Positions 1-9,042 are shown, numbered from the stretch's first letter. The stretch is DNA of 59,561 bases from Sedimentisphaerales bacterium (GCA_016930645.1 JAFGGH010000058.1:1-59561); one strand, 5' to 3'. Translations and numbers: made by a program. Notes: a model not told the origin generated them from the letters alone.

Positions 1-175
1 GGTCGCCGATTTTTTTAGTCATCAGCCATCGGATGATTTTTGGGCCGAAGAGGATCGCAATCAGAAAGCTGGTGATGGCGGTAACTATGCAGCGGAACAT
101 TATGTCCTGATAGGCGTAAAAGCCTACGCGGTGTGTGAAACTGTTGCGAAAATAATAGAGCAAATGGTAAATCAA
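1..175 (-). CDS. mraY: MraY, N-terminal fragment (runs off the window edge)
   Basis: Phospho-N-acetylmuramoyl-pentapeptide transferase makes lipid I at the inner face of the membrane. Only about 58 N-terminal codons are present. The reverse strand reads IYHLLYYFRNSFTHRV followed by a hydrophobic segment and LFGPKIIRWL, the usual MraY N-terminus with its first membrane helix. The most likely start is a TTG at 175-173 that overlaps the murF stop as TTGA, so the gene is translationally coupled to murF. The order murE-murF-mraY is the classic dcw order, which supports the call. Confidence 0.85.
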   Translation of the reverse strand, partial: MIYHLLYYFRNSFTHRVGFYAYQDIMFRCIVTAITSFLIAILFGPKIIRWLMTKKIGD

Positions 176-1572
176 TTTTTTTCCGTCTCAATCAGGATTT
201 TATCAAAAATTTGTTTCAGCTTATCTACAACTTTTTCGAGCCCGATGCTTCGCGAGCCTTTTACCAATACTATATCGTGAACTTTTATGAATTTGTGCAG
301 ATTATTACAAACCTGTTCGGAGTTTTGAAAATCATACACATCAATATCAGAATAAGCCATACTTTTTATCCTGTCTGAAGTAATCCGAGTCAAACGACCG
401 GCAGTCAAGAGAAGTTTAACCCGGGCGTTAACTATTGCACAACCAAGCTCATTATGCAGGTCAACTTCCCAGTCGCCCAACTCCAGCATATCACCACAAA
501 CAAAAACCGCCCTGCCCTGCTTTTGTCTGGCAACCGAGGAAAGGATTTCAAGAGCGTTTTTCATTGAGCCTGGATTGGCATTGTAGCAGTCATCGATAAC
601 GGTCAGGGTACCGAACTGTTTAATTTCGGCGCGCATAGGAATCGGTGCCAGATTTTCAATAACAGAAGCGAATCTTTCGGCAGAGATGCCGAACTGTTTA
701 CAGACAGCCCAGGCGGTGACAGCATTTTCGAGGTTGCCTTTTCCCGCGATCGGGACAGCTACAGAGACATTATCAATTTGAAATTTACTTTGAGTTTGTA
801 AGATGGAAAAAGTATCGGGTTTAATAATACAGGTTTGTGACAGGCCGAAGGTTTCGAATGAGTGGTTTTGCTTTTTAGCGGTATTAAGTAAATTCTCGTA
901 ATCGCCGCTTATAAGAAATTTGCCATCTGGTTTTAGGCCTTTGGCGATGGAAAGCTTTTCTTCGATAATCTTATCGATACTGCCGAAGCCTTCGAGATGG
1001 GAAGGATATACATTTGTAACTACAGCGATATCGGGCGCGGCGATATCGGAAAGGTGTGCTATTTCGCCGGGATGATTAGCTCCGAGTTCGGCGACTATGA
1101 TTTCGGTATCTTCATCGGCGTTTAATAAAGTAAGGGGCAGGCCGATTTGGTTATTGAAATTTTTCGGGGCCTGGAAAACTTTATAATGACTCTTTAAGAC
1201 GTGAGCAATTATGTGCCTTGTCGTTGTCTTACCGACGGAGCCGGTTATAGCGATTACTTTAAAGTTACAATCTCTTCGGTAATGGGCAGCCAATCGGCCG
1301 AGTGCTTCTACGGGGTCATCCACACCCAGTATAAAACTTCGATACTCATCAGATATTGGGAACCATTTATTAATGACAGCGCAGGCTGCGCCTTTTTGCA
1401 TGGCCTGGGCGACAAAATCATGGCCGTCGAAGTTTTCCCCTTCGATCGCGAAAAAACAATCACCGGGCTTGATGTTTCTCGAATCGGTTGAGACCGAAGA
1501 TACGAAACCGCCCTGCCGGTTGTAGTCGGCGTTTATAATTTCAGCAAGCTCTTCGAGTGAATATCGTTTCAT
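172..1572 (-). CDS. murF: UDP-N-acetylmuramoyl-tripeptide--D-alanyl-D-alanine ligase
   Basis: MurF adds D-Ala-D-Ala to the UDP-MurNAc tripeptide in the cytoplasm, the last soluble step of peptidoglycan precursor synthesis. The protein has the Mur ligase order: N-terminal substrate domain (STDSRNIKPGDCFFAI), the ATP loop GSVGKTTT near residue 115, and the C-terminal domain with DDCYNANPGSM and VFVCGDMLELG. Length (about 466 aa) is normal. I chose the ATG at 1572 because it overlaps the murE stop as ATGA and begins MKRYSLEELAEI; a start six codons upstream is possible but would lie inside murE. It is coupled at both ends, to murE and mraY. Confidence 0.95.
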   Translation of the reverse strand: MKRYSLEELAEIINADYNRQGGFVSSVSTDSRNIKPGDCFFAIEGENFDGHDFVAQAMQKGAACAVINKWFPISDEYRSFILGVDDPVEALGRLAAHYRRDCNFKVIAITGSVGKTTTRHIIAHVLKSHYKVFQAPKNFNNQIGLPLTLLNADEDTEIIVAELGANHPGEIAHLSDIAAPDIAVVTNVYPSHLEGFGSIDKIIEEKLSIAKGLKPDGKFLISGDYENLLNTAKKQNHSFETFGLSQTCIIKPDTFSILQTQSKFQIDNVSVAVPIAGKGNLENAVTAWAVCKQFGISAERFASVIENLAPIPMRAEIKQFGTLTVIDDCYNANPGSMKNALEILSSVARQKQGRAVFVCGDMLELGDWEVDLHNELGCAIVNARVKLLLTAGRLTRITSDRIKSMAYSDIDVYDFQNSEQVCNNLHKFIKVHDIVLVKGSRSIGLEKVVDKLKQIFDKILIETEKN

Positions 1573-3086
1573 ACCAAGGCCTTTAAGCAATTTTCGACGG
1601 CGGCTTTGTCGCTGAACGGTAATTTTTCTTTGCCGATTATCTGATAGTTCTCGTGGCCTTTGCCGGCGATTAGAATTATGTCGTCCTTCTGAGCGAGATT
1701 AACCGACAGTTCAATAGCTTTTGCTCTGTCTGGTTCGACGATGTTCGTACTGCGTACCGCGTACCGCGTACCGCGTAAATTTTCCTGTTTTTTGAAACCT
1801 GTTATTATGTCACTGATTATTGCCATTGGGTTTTCGGTTCTGGGATTGTCGCTGGTTACAATTGTGATATCGGCAAGCTGTTCGGCGACAGCGGCCATGC
1901 GAGGCCTTTTTGTTTTGTCCCTGTCGCCTCCGCAGCCGAAAACAACAATCAGCCTGCCTTTGCAAAGCGGTCTTAGAGTTGAAAGGACATTCTTCAGGGC
2001 ATCGTCGGTATGGGCATAATCGATAAAAATGTCGCTCGTCGCTTCCGCCTTCGCTGAAGCTTCGGCGGATAAACGTCGCTCGTCGCTCGGAATACTGACT
2101 CTCTCCAAGCGGCCTGGGACTGATTTGAGATTCGAGATACCTTTGGCGATTGTATCCATATCGAAGCCTGCGGAAAAGCACAGGCCTGCGGCGGCAAGAC
2201 AGTTGCTGACATTATGCAGGCCGGGCATAGTAGTGTGTACCTTTTCCGAGTATTCATTGTAAGACAAAGTAAAGCTCGTACCATCAATATCCGTTGATTC
2301 GATATGCGCTGTAATGTCTGCTGGTGTATCGATGCCATAATAAAGGATCTTGGCTTTTGTTTTTTTTGCGATTTTTTTCGATTGCGGAGAGGCAGCATTT
2401 AATATCGTGGTCGCATCGGCAGAGAGATTTTCGAAGAGAATGGCTTTGGCATGAAGGTAGGCATCTTCAGTTTTGTGGTAATCGAGGTGGTCACCGGTCA
2501 GATTTGTAAAAGCGGCGGCAGTGAAATCAATTTCAGCTAAGCGGTTCTGGCTGAGGGCGTGACTGCTGGCTTCGATGACCATATATTGTACGCCTGTATC
2601 TACCATCTGCTTTTGGGCGGCGGCGATAGTGATACAATCGGGTGTTGTCAACGGCGCATTGGTTATACCTCTGCCGGTATCATAAAAGACGGTGCCAATC
2701 ATACCACATTTTTGATTGGCAAAATTGATTATCGAACGGACAAGAAAGGCAACAGTAGTTTTGCCGTTGGTTCCGGTAACAGCGAGGTTGATTAATTTTT
2801 TGGATGGATTGGCGTTTCGCATTTGGGCGAGAATGGCGGCGGCCTGGGCAGTATCGTCAACTTTGACTATTTTGTATTGCGTATCGCGTATCGCGTATCG
2901 CGTATTTTTGCAGACTACGACGCAGGAGGCACCCTTTTCAAATGCTTGTGTGACAAAATCGTGGCCGTCCTGTTCGGTGCCGGAAATGGCGACGAAAATA
3001 TCACCTGTGCCGACGTTACGAGAGTCGATGTGCACTCTCGGGGCGTTTTCAGAGTTAACCAGTTTAATCAGGGCTTTGAAATCCAT
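1569..3086 (-). CDS. murE: UDP-MurNAc-L-Ala-D-Glu--meso-diaminopimelate ligase with repeat-derived insertions
   Basis: MurE adds the third stem-peptide residue. The ATP loop TGTNGKTTV, the central VIEASSHAL motif and the C-terminal SDNPRTENP are visible; DNPR is the signature of meso-diaminopimelate-specific enzymes. It is the first gene of the minus-strand mur cluster and faces away from the gene at 3239. Oddities: three stretches look inserted and are built from repeats: a TRYAIRDTQY peptide near residue 65 (2878-2910), RRLSAEASAKAEATSD just before the DYAHT motif (2031-2087), and GTRYAVRSTN near the C-terminus (1741-1780). All keep the reading frame and sit between conserved blocks, so the enzyme is probably active. 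Confidence 0.93.
   Translation of the reverse strand: MDFKALIKLVNSENAPRVHIDSRNVGTGDIFVAISGTEQDGHDFVTQAFEKGASCVVVCKNTRYAIRDTQYKIVKVDDTAQAAAILAQMRNANPSKKLINLAVTGTNGKTTVAFLVRSIINFANQKCGMIGTVFYDTGRGITNAPLTTPDCITIAAAQKQMVDTGVQYMVIEASSHALSQNRLAEIDFTAAAFTNLTGDHLDYHKTEDAYLHAKAILFENLSADATTILNAASPQSKKIAKKTKAKILYYGIDTPADITAHIESTDIDGTSFTLSYNEYSEKVHTTMPGLHNVSNCLAAAGLCFSAGFDMDTIAKGISNLKSVPGRLERVSIPSDERRLSAEASAKAEATSDIFIDYAHTDDALKNVLSTLRPLCKGRLIVVFGCGGDRDKTKRPRMAAVAEQLADITIVTSDNPRTENPMAIISDIITGFKKQENLRGTRYAVRSTNIVEPDRAKAIELSVNLAQKDDIILIAGKGHENYQIIGKEKLPFSDKAAVENCLKALV
1746..1780. repeat. GTACCGC tandem repeat inside murE (C-terminal part)
   Basis: Tandem heptamers (tactgcgtaccgcgtaccgc and onward) are translated on the minus strand as GTRYAVRSTN, almost the same peptide as the tract at 2876-2910. 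It lies between the DNPRTENP motif and the C-terminal DDIILIAGKGHE block. Confidence 0.7.
2031..2087. repeat. Palindromic repeat inserted in frame in murE, flanked by 13-bp direct repeats
   Basis: The sequence GTCGCTCGTCGCT occurs at 2031-2043 and again at 2075-2087. Between them lies a palindrome, TCCGCC-TTCG-CTGAAGC-TTCGGCGGA, that can fold into a hairpin. Translated on the minus strand it gives RRLSAEASAKAEATSD. The intergenic element at 4811-4853 starts with the same TCCGCCTTCG core, and the inner part of 42263-42300 has a related form, so this seems to be a dispersed palindromic element that also tolerates coding sequence. Confidence 0.75.
2876..2910. repeat. GCGTATC tandem repeat inside murE (N-terminal part)
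   Basis: About four copies of a TATCGCG-like heptamer (attgcgtatcgcgtatcgcg and onward) encode TRYAIRDTQY on the minus strand. A sister tract with CGTACCG units lies at 1746-1780 in the same gene and encodes TRYAVRST. A shorter relative (gcgatacgcgta) sits at 33560-33571 at the 3' end of the HNH gene. Confidence 0.7.
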
Positions 3087-3238
3087 TTAATACTCATTAA
3101 TATAATGAATCATCGGCGATAGAGAGCCAATAGTGTGTATTTTAGTTAAATTAGGCAAAGTTGCAAGCAAAGCTGTTTTTATTCCTCGATAAATTTGTTA
3201 TTATTAGCGGTGTAAACGTTTTTTTAAGGGAATCAGTT

Positions 3239-4714
3239 ATGAAATCATTCGGATTTGTCGTTATAGCGGTTTTCTATCTGGCTTCATCGTATTGCCTATG
3301 TGCGACAGAGGATGCTGAATATTTAGCGATATTTATAGACGGGCACAAGTCCGGTTACGGAGTTCATACGCGAATCGTTGACGGCAATACCGTAAGAACC
3401 AGTGAGCAGATGGAGCTTACAATGGAGCGGATGGGAAGCCCTGTTTCTATCGGCACGACAGAAACATATATCGAGACGATTAAAGGCGAGCCGCTCGGAT
3501 TCGAGGCGGTAATGGACTGGAGCTTTATGCAGACGAAGATGACCGGCAAGGTGCTGGATAACGGCAAAGTCGAGGTAAAATCGGTTACGGGACAACTGGA
3601 AAGTGCGAAGACAATCGAATGGCCTAAAGGCGCGATGATGGCTGAGGGACTGCGACTGATGGAGCTTGAAAAAGGGCTTGTCAAAGGAGAGGAATTTTCG
3701 GCGTTGGTATTCAGTCCGTCACTGCTGCTGGCAATAAATGCTAAAGTGATAGTCGGTGACAAGAAAGAGGTTGATTTGTTGGGCAGAGTCGTAACTCTTA
3801 CCGAAGTTACAACCAAAATGACTATCCCCATGAGCGGAGAAATGACAAGCCTTGCTTACGTTGACGATGAGCTTAACGCGCTAAAAATGGTGATGCCGAT
3901 GATGGGTATGAAAATCGAGATGTTGGCCTGCTCGAAGGAATTCGCACTTAGTCCGAACGACCCGGCTGAGCTTATGAGCAAGGCATTTATCAAAAGCCCG
4001 AAGCCGCTTGGGGATTTAAGCTCGGTCACGTCAATCAAATATAAAATAAGACCTTCCGATACGACGAAGAATTTTAATATACCTTCCACTGACAACCAGA
4101 GTGTTGAAAAGCGAAGTGACGGGACGGCAATCTTGACTGTAAGACCTGTAAAGCTCAAATCTGATAAATTTCCCTATAAAGGCAGCGATAAAGAGGCCAT
4201 TGAAAACCTTAAGCCGAACAGGTTCATACAAAGTGATAACGAGATGATAATCAAACTGGCAAAAGAAGCGGTAGGCGATACTAAAAACGCCGCTATCGCG
4301 GTCAAAAGAATAGAGGCGTTTGTGGCTAAATATATAAATGACCGTAATCTATCTGTCGGATATGCCTCGGCTGTAGAGGTGGCTCAGAGCAGACAGGGAG
4401 ACTGTACGGAATTTGCCGTTTTGACGGCGGCTTTGTGCCGGGCGATCGGGATTCCGGCAAGGGTGGTTGCAGGCGTGGCTTATGTCAATGATTTTATGGG
4501 AATGCAAAACGCGTTCGGCGGACACGCCTGGACAGAGGCATACATCGCAGGCAAGTGGGTCGGCCTGGATGCTTCGTTTGTGGAACACGGCTGGGGCGGT
4601 TACGACGCAGGCCATATCGCTCTTGCGGCAGGGGCCGGCAGACCGGAAGATTTTATTCAAATGGTATTTTCACTCGGCTACTTCGAGATTGAAGCAGTTG
4701 AGATTCAGATGTAG
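3239..4714 (+). CDS. Secreted transglutaminase-like (cysteine peptidase fold) protein
   Basis: About 491 aa. The ATG at 3239 has a fair ribosome site (aaggg, 8 nt upstream) and opens a signal peptide (MKSFGFVVIAVFYLASSYCLCA), so an upstream in-frame TTG was rejected. Residues 25-300 form a beta-rich region without a recognised name. The C-terminal part is a transglutaminase-like domain with the Cys-His-Asp triad in QGDCTEFAVL, GGHAWTEAY and GLDASF, plus the typical CRAIGIPARVV helix. Members of this family hydrolyse or crosslink peptide amides; the substrate cannot be told here. Export implies action in the periplasm or outside the cell. It is transcribed divergently from murE. Confidence 0.85.
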   Translation: MKSFGFVVIAVFYLASSYCLCATEDAEYLAIFIDGHKSGYGVHTRIVDGNTVRTSEQMELTMERMGSPVSIGTTETYIETIKGEPLGFEAVMDWSFMQTKMTGKVLDNGKVEVKSVTGQLESAKTIEWPKGAMMAEGLRLMELEKGLVKGEEFSALVFSPSLLLAINAKVIVGDKKEVDLLGRVVTLTEVTTKMTIPMSGEMTSLAYVDDELNALKMVMPMMGMKIEMLACSKEFALSPNDPAELMSKAFIKSPKPLGDLSSVTSIKYKIRPSDTTKNFNIPSTDNQSVEKRSDGTAILTVRPVKLKSDKFPYKGSDKEAIENLKPNRFIQSDNEMIIKLAKEAVGDTKNAAIAVKRIEAFVAKYINDRNLSVGYASAVEVAQSRQGDCTEFAVLTAALCRAIGIPARVVAGVAYVNDFMGMQNAFGGHAWTEAYIAGKWVGLDASFVEHGWGGYDAGHIALAAGAGRPEDFIQMVFSLGYFEIEAVEIQM

Positions 4715-5085
4715 GCCGAAAAAATGAAACCACGGATTAACACGGATTATTATTAAATTTTTTGGACGCTGATTTCGCAGATTTTTAAGCCACAGAGATT
4801 TATTTTTTAACCACGAATCCGCCTTCGTCCCGATAAAAAAATCGGGACTACGCCGAGACAGGTTCACACGAATAAACACAAATTATTTTTCAGACACTGA
4901 TTTACACAGTTCTAAATTTATTCGTGATTTTTCTTTCTTAAAACGAATCCGCCGAGGGTAAGCAGGAAAAGCGTTGCCGGCTTGCCCACTATGGAGGCAT
5001 CGCCACAGGATAAAATCCTCGGTCATCAGTTCAATTGTAATAGCTTCTTTCAAAAAAATAGCTCCTGACCCCTTTTTCACCTTTT
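4715..5085. other. Intergenic region filled with dispersed repeats
   Basis: No gene is visible. It holds several words that recur in other gaps of this window: aaccacggattaacacggat (4730 on), ccacagaga (4790), a nested palindrome TCCGCCTTCGTCCCGAT-aaaaaa-ATCGGGACTACGCC at 4811-4853, and cacgaataaacacaa (4867). The region lies between the 3' ends of the convergent genes at 4714 and 5086. A possible role in termination is not supported by a clear hairpin with a U tract. Confidence 0.6.
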
Positions 5086-6864
5086 TTAGTCGAACTGGAT
5101 GTCGCTAAGGACGAGCTGGACGGAGGTTGTGCCGTTGAAGTGGTTGATGTCCGGCTCGTAAGCAACATGGAAGCAGTCTTTTTCCAGAAGTTTCTTTTCC
5201 AGCTTACCCATACCGAAACCGATGCAGCGAATCGAATTGGTGTTGTCGGTAACGGCAAGCTGCAAATGGTCGCTGCGAGCGCCGACCCTTCTGGGTTGTG
5301 CAGCAAGGCGGACGCCTTTTGTAGCGAAAAGGGGTTTGGGATTTCCCTGGCCGAACGGGCCGAGTAACTGTAATTGCTTTACCGTTTCGTGACTAAAATG
5401 CTCCAGAGGAGCGACTGCATCGATACTGATTTTGGCAACGAGGTCCTGCTCGATGAGATTATCCTTAGCAAAAGATTCGAAATCGCTCGCGAATTGTTCG
5501 ATGTTCTCTGCTGGTAATCTTACGCCTGCCGCCATCGCGTGGCCGCCGAAGTTTTTCAGGTGCTTCGAGCAGGCTTTGATTGCGGAGAGAATATCGAAGC
5601 CTTCGATGGACCTGCCTGAACCCTGAGCAATTAATTCTGAGGTGTTGAAAAGTATTGTCGGTCGGTGGTATTTATCAATGATTCGCGAAGCAACTATTCC
5701 TATAACACCGATGTGCCAATCGGGGCTTGATAAGACTATGGTTTTATTATCGGGGTGATTCAGGTGTTGCCGGACAATTATTTCGCAGGCTTCTTTGAAG
5801 ATTTTCCTTTCGTATCGGCGTCGCTGTTCGTTTTGCTGCTTTAGGTATTCGGCGATTTTCATCGAGCGCATATCATTATCACTTGTCAGCAGCTCGACGG
5901 CCAGCCGGGCGTGTCCCATTCTGCCTGCCGCATTGAGCATCGGGGCAAGCCGAAAACCAATATCGTAACTGTCAAGTCCGCTGCCTGTCAGGCCTGCGGT
6001 TTCTATCAGTGCTTTGACGCCTGAAAGCTTACATTCGGCAAGGGTTCTGAGGCCGAAGCTCGTCAGGATTCTGTTTTCGCCTTTGAGGTCCATCACATCG
6101 GCAATAGTTCCCATTGCGGCCAGGCTTGTGGCATTTAGCATAAACTCGCGAAGGTCGGAACCGAGTCTGTCGCCTGCTGAAAATTCGCCGGCCAAAACCC
6201 AGGCGAGCTTGAAGGCTACCATCGCGCCGGACGAATCCTGATTTTGGTATGATGTGTCCATAGCAGGATGAACAATCGCTTTTGCTATAGGTAACTGTTC
6301 GTCGGGTCTATGGTGGTCTGTGATGATTAAATCGAGACCGAGTTTTTGCGCAAGTTCGGCGGACTGGACGGCGGTGATTCCGCAATCAACGGTTATCATC
6401 AGCTCGGTGCCTTCTTTTGCAAGAAATTCCACGGCTTCGGCGTTGAGGCCGTAACCTTCATCGACGCGGTGCGGGATATAAAAATCGACATTGCCGCCGA
6501 GGATTTGCATCAGGTGCCACAAAATCGAAATGCCGGTAATACCGTCAACATCGTAATCACCGTAAACGGTAATCTTTTTCTTGTCTTTTATAGCCTGGGT
6601 GATTATTTTTGCCGCCTCTGTTGCGCCGGGCATTTTTTCGGGCGGAATAAGCTCGGCAAGTCTTGGTCTTAGAAAAGATGAGGCGGTATGAATATCGTTA
6701 ATTCCGCGATTTAGCAGGACTTGTGCAACTATAGGTGAGATTTTCAGGGACTTGGCAAGCTGCTCGCAGCAGTCGTTGGCAGGGGTGATAATCCATTGTC
6801 TGGCGGCGTTTTTCGACGCTTTGCTTGTCCTTAACTTTTTATGCATCCCTGCGACCGACTGCAT
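5086..6864 (-). CDS. recJ: Single-stranded-DNA-specific 5'-3' exonuclease RecJ
   Basis: RecJ degrades ssDNA from the 5' end in recombination and mismatch/base excision repair. The DHH phosphoesterase motifs are clear: VYGDYDVDGITG, ITVDCGI, ITDHHRPDEQ, then the DHHA1 part with LNAAGRMGHARLA and FGGHAMAAGV, followed by the OB-fold C-terminal domain (LGPFGQGNPKPLF). I prefer the ATG at 6864, which has AGGA 8 nt upstream; an in-frame TTG at 6954 would add 30 residues that do not look like RecJ. Length about 592 aa is normal. It ends in the same direction as the membrane protein gene upstream at 6965. Confidence 0.93.
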   Translation of the reverse strand: MQSVAGMHKKLRTSKASKNAARQWIITPANDCCEQLAKSLKISPIVAQVLLNRGINDIHTASSFLRPRLAELIPPEKMPGATEAAKIITQAIKDKKKITVYGDYDVDGITGISILWHLMQILGGNVDFYIPHRVDEGYGLNAEAVEFLAKEGTELMITVDCGITAVQSAELAQKLGLDLIITDHHRPDEQLPIAKAIVHPAMDTSYQNQDSSGAMVAFKLAWVLAGEFSAGDRLGSDLREFMLNATSLAAMGTIADVMDLKGENRILTSFGLRTLAECKLSGVKALIETAGLTGSGLDSYDIGFRLAPMLNAAGRMGHARLAVELLTSDNDMRSMKIAEYLKQQNEQRRRYERKIFKEACEIIVRQHLNHPDNKTIVLSSPDWHIGVIGIVASRIIDKYHRPTILFNTSELIAQGSGRSIEGFDILSAIKACSKHLKNFGGHAMAAGVRLPAENIEQFASDFESFAKDNLIEQDLVAKISIDAVAPLEHFSHETVKQLQLLGPFGQGNPKPLFATKGVRLAAQPRRVGARSDHLQLAVTDNTNSIRCIGFGMGKLEKKLLEKDCFHVAYEPDINHFNGTTSVQLVLSDIQFD

Positions 6865-6964
6865 TTTCAGTATCCTGCCTGTAGATTTGATAAAAGTTTT
6901 ACGAGAATCGGTTATACCAAAACAGGTATCGGCATTACAAGAATAATCGCGCAAAAAAGATTTG

Positions 6965-8050
6965 CTATTGCGCAGAAAGAACCGTTTGCAACAGCTCGTC
7001 TATCTCGGGATATTCCACCTGCCACCACTGGACAAGGCTGCCGTTATTAAGCAGCAGAATCAACGGGCTCTCGAAAATCCAGTCGCGGCTCAGGTCGAGT
7101 TTTCCTACCAGGGCGGTCGTATCGGCAGGAATTGGCTTTTCTTCATCGGGGCCATAGGGTGGGCCTTCGATAAAGGCAAATTGAATCGTTTCGTCAGCGG
7201 CATATTCCCGGCTGTACAGACTATAAAGCGGTATCGCTACTGCGCAATCCGGACAATCATAATGATAGAACAATATGATTTTTACATCTTTGTTAAGCTC
7301 GCCTGCGATATCGGTGTGTTTAAGCATAAGCTGCCATTCGGGAATATCATCCTCATTTATATCAATGTCGATTGGCACTAATTCACCAATGGAATCAGTG
7401 TCTGTTTCATTAATCTCGGCCGGAGGAATTGTTATGTAATTCGAGTCTATTTGAGGGTTGATTATTACGGGGGCTTCATTATTGCCAGGCGGGTCTTTCG
7501 GTTTTACAAGCTGAGTTTGCCATTTGTCTGGTTTTATCACAACATATTTTTCTGTTTTGTCAGGCGGTTTATTGAATACCAGAATCGGTATTAACGCGCC
7601 GAGTATAAAAGCGGTCGGCACAGCGACGACTATAAAGTGAAGCGGGTCCGGCCAGGGCGGAGGAAAAAACGTTTCACCCATCGGTCTGAATATAACAAGT
7701 AAAAGGAAAAGCGGGACATCCATAGCAAATAACGTTATTTGCGGGTCGACAACAATTCTGCCGAAGCAGCCGCAGGACTCCTGGCCGGTGATAGCTTTGT
7801 ACATGGTAACAGCAATGAAACCGGCAAAAGCGATTGTCACCAGCAGCCAGCCAGGCTTTTTGAACAGGCCCGATACCAGCCAGATACCTAAGCCTAATTC
7901 AAGCGGAATTTGAATAACGAAAAACAGCCAGGATTCCCAAAATCCCTTACTGATAACCGGCTCGGTGAGGATTTGATGAGCTTTAAGAACCGCCGCTACT
8001 ATCAACAGCAGCCCGGCTAACGTCATCACTATTCGATTAATTGCCTTCAT
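6965..8050 (-). CDS. MauE/DoxX-like membrane protein with C-terminal thioredoxin-like CPDC domain
   Basis: The first 150 residues hold four membrane helices like those of the MauE/DoxX redox family, including an SCGCFG cysteine motif near residue 105 that faces the periplasmic side in relatives. A fifth hydrophobic stretch (residues 160-177) leads to a Pro/Asp-rich linker, then a domain of about 110 residues with IILFYHYDCPDCAVAI, resembling a thioredoxin CxxC active site. Probable role: moving reducing equivalents across the membrane or oxidising/reducing exported proteins. The substrate is unknown. It lies just upstream of recJ on the same strand but a functional link is not evident. Confidence 0.75.
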   Translation of the reverse strand: MKAINRIVMTLAGLLLIVAAVLKAHQILTEPVISKGFWESWLFFVIQIPLELGLGIWLVSGLFKKPGWLLVTIAFAGFIAVTMYKAITGQESCGCFGRIVVDPQITLFAMDVPLFLLLVIFRPMGETFFPPPWPDPLHFIVVAVPTAFILGALIPILVFNKPPDKTEKYVVIKPDKWQTQLVKPKDPPGNNEAPVIINPQIDSNYITIPPAEINETDTDSIGELVPIDIDINEDDIPEWQLMLKHTDIAGELNKDVKIILFYHYDCPDCAVAIPLYSLYSREYAADETIQFAFIEGPPYGPDEEKPIPADTTALVGKLDLSRDWIFESPLILLLNNGSLVQWWQVEYPEIDELLQTVLSAQ

Positions 8051-8051
8051 A

Positions 8052-8280
8052 ACGAGTAATTAACCACGAATGGACACGAATTAACACAGAAAAGTAAAAA
8101 TTATGGCAACCTCTAAAAATTCCCAAAGTCCAAGCCCCAAGCGCAAGTAACGGGATTTATCCGTTGCGGCGGATAAAAAATAAATATTTTTGTTTAGCAA
8201 CACCAATTTTTAGAGATATTCTTATTATATCAAAAAGACTTATACAAGGCAATACCACAGCACCGGCCTTGGAAATGGTG
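8052..8280. repeat. Gap with dispersed repeat words and a TTTATCCG hairpin
   Basis: 8060-8092 repeats the ccacgaatggacacgaattaac-type word seen in other gaps. At 8156-8177 TTTATCCG-ttgcgg-CGGATAAA forms an 8-bp stem. On the minus strand it lies about 105 nt past the SDR stop; there is no strict U tract, so I call it a hairpin and not a terminator. Confidence 0.5.
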
Positions 8281-9042
8281 TTACGTTTTCATAAACAGGC
8301 CGCCGTTTACCGCGATAGACTCGCCTGTAATAAAACCTGCGGCATCGGAAGCCAAAAACAGGATGGCTTTGGCGATATCTTCCGCTGTGCCGTTTCTTTT
8401 TAGCGGGGTTTGACGGGCGATTTTCTTTTTTCTTTCGGGTGTGCTGAACTGGTCGTGAAAACGGGTATCAATCAGGCCGGGCACAACACAATTTACACGT
8501 ATACCATATTTAGCGAACTCTTTGGCCATCGAAATGGTCTCTGCGGCAACGGCAGCCTTAGCTCCAGCGTATATACCGGAGCCGCCACCGCCACCGGTAT
8601 AGGCGGCGACCGAGCCGATATTCACTATACAACCTTTGCTTTCTTTCAGATAAGGCAACGCTGCGCGGGTAACCAGAAAGACACTGCGCGTATTCGTTGC
8701 GAATACATTTTCGTGATATTCGAGCGTGCCTTCTTCGAAGCTCTGCCTGTCTATCAGTGTCCCGGCATTGTTTACTAATATGTCTATCCCCCCTGCCGCC
8801 TCGGCAAAGGCTCTGACCATTTTGTTGACCTGTTTCTCATTACGGACATCGGCCCGCAAAAGGCAGCCGTCGCTTAGTTTTTTAACTTCCGCTAAAGTCT
8901 TTTTCGCTCCATCTTTTGTCTTGAAGTAATGCACACCGACAAAGCAGCCTTGCTTTGCAAACATTATCGCCGCAGCCTGGCCGATACCGCTACTGGAGCC
9001 GGTAACCAAAACCTTCTTATCTTTCAAATCTTCGTAAATCAT
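8281..9042 (-). CDS. Short-chain dehydrogenase/reductase (FabG-like)
   Basis: 253 aa, classical SDR. The NAD(P)-binding TGSSSGIG is at residues 14-21, NNAG at 91-94, and the catalytic Ser144, Tyr158 and Lys162 are present (NIGSVAAY, IYAGAK). A Gly-rich loop (GGGGGSG) just before Tyr158 is longer than usual. The C-terminal TGESIAVNGG is typical of the FabG-like group. The family includes 3-oxoacyl-ACP reductases and sugar or polyol dehydrogenases; no fatty acid genes are nearby, so the substrate is open. It follows rmuC by 21 bp on the same strand, the gap being largely taken by a REP-like hairpin. Confidence 0.88.
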   Translation of the reverse strand: MIYEDLKDKKVLVTGSSSGIGQAAAIMFAKQGCFVGVHYFKTKDGAKKTLAEVKKLSDGCLLRADVRNEKQVNKMVRAFAEAAGGIDILVNNAGTLIDRQSFEEGTLEYHENVFATNTRSVFLVTRAALPYLKESKGCIVNIGSVAAYTGGGGGSGIYAGAKAAVAAETISMAKEFAKYGIRVNCVVPGLIDTRFHDQFSTPERKKKIARQTPLKRNGTAEDIAKAILFLASDAAGFITGESIAVNGGLFMKT

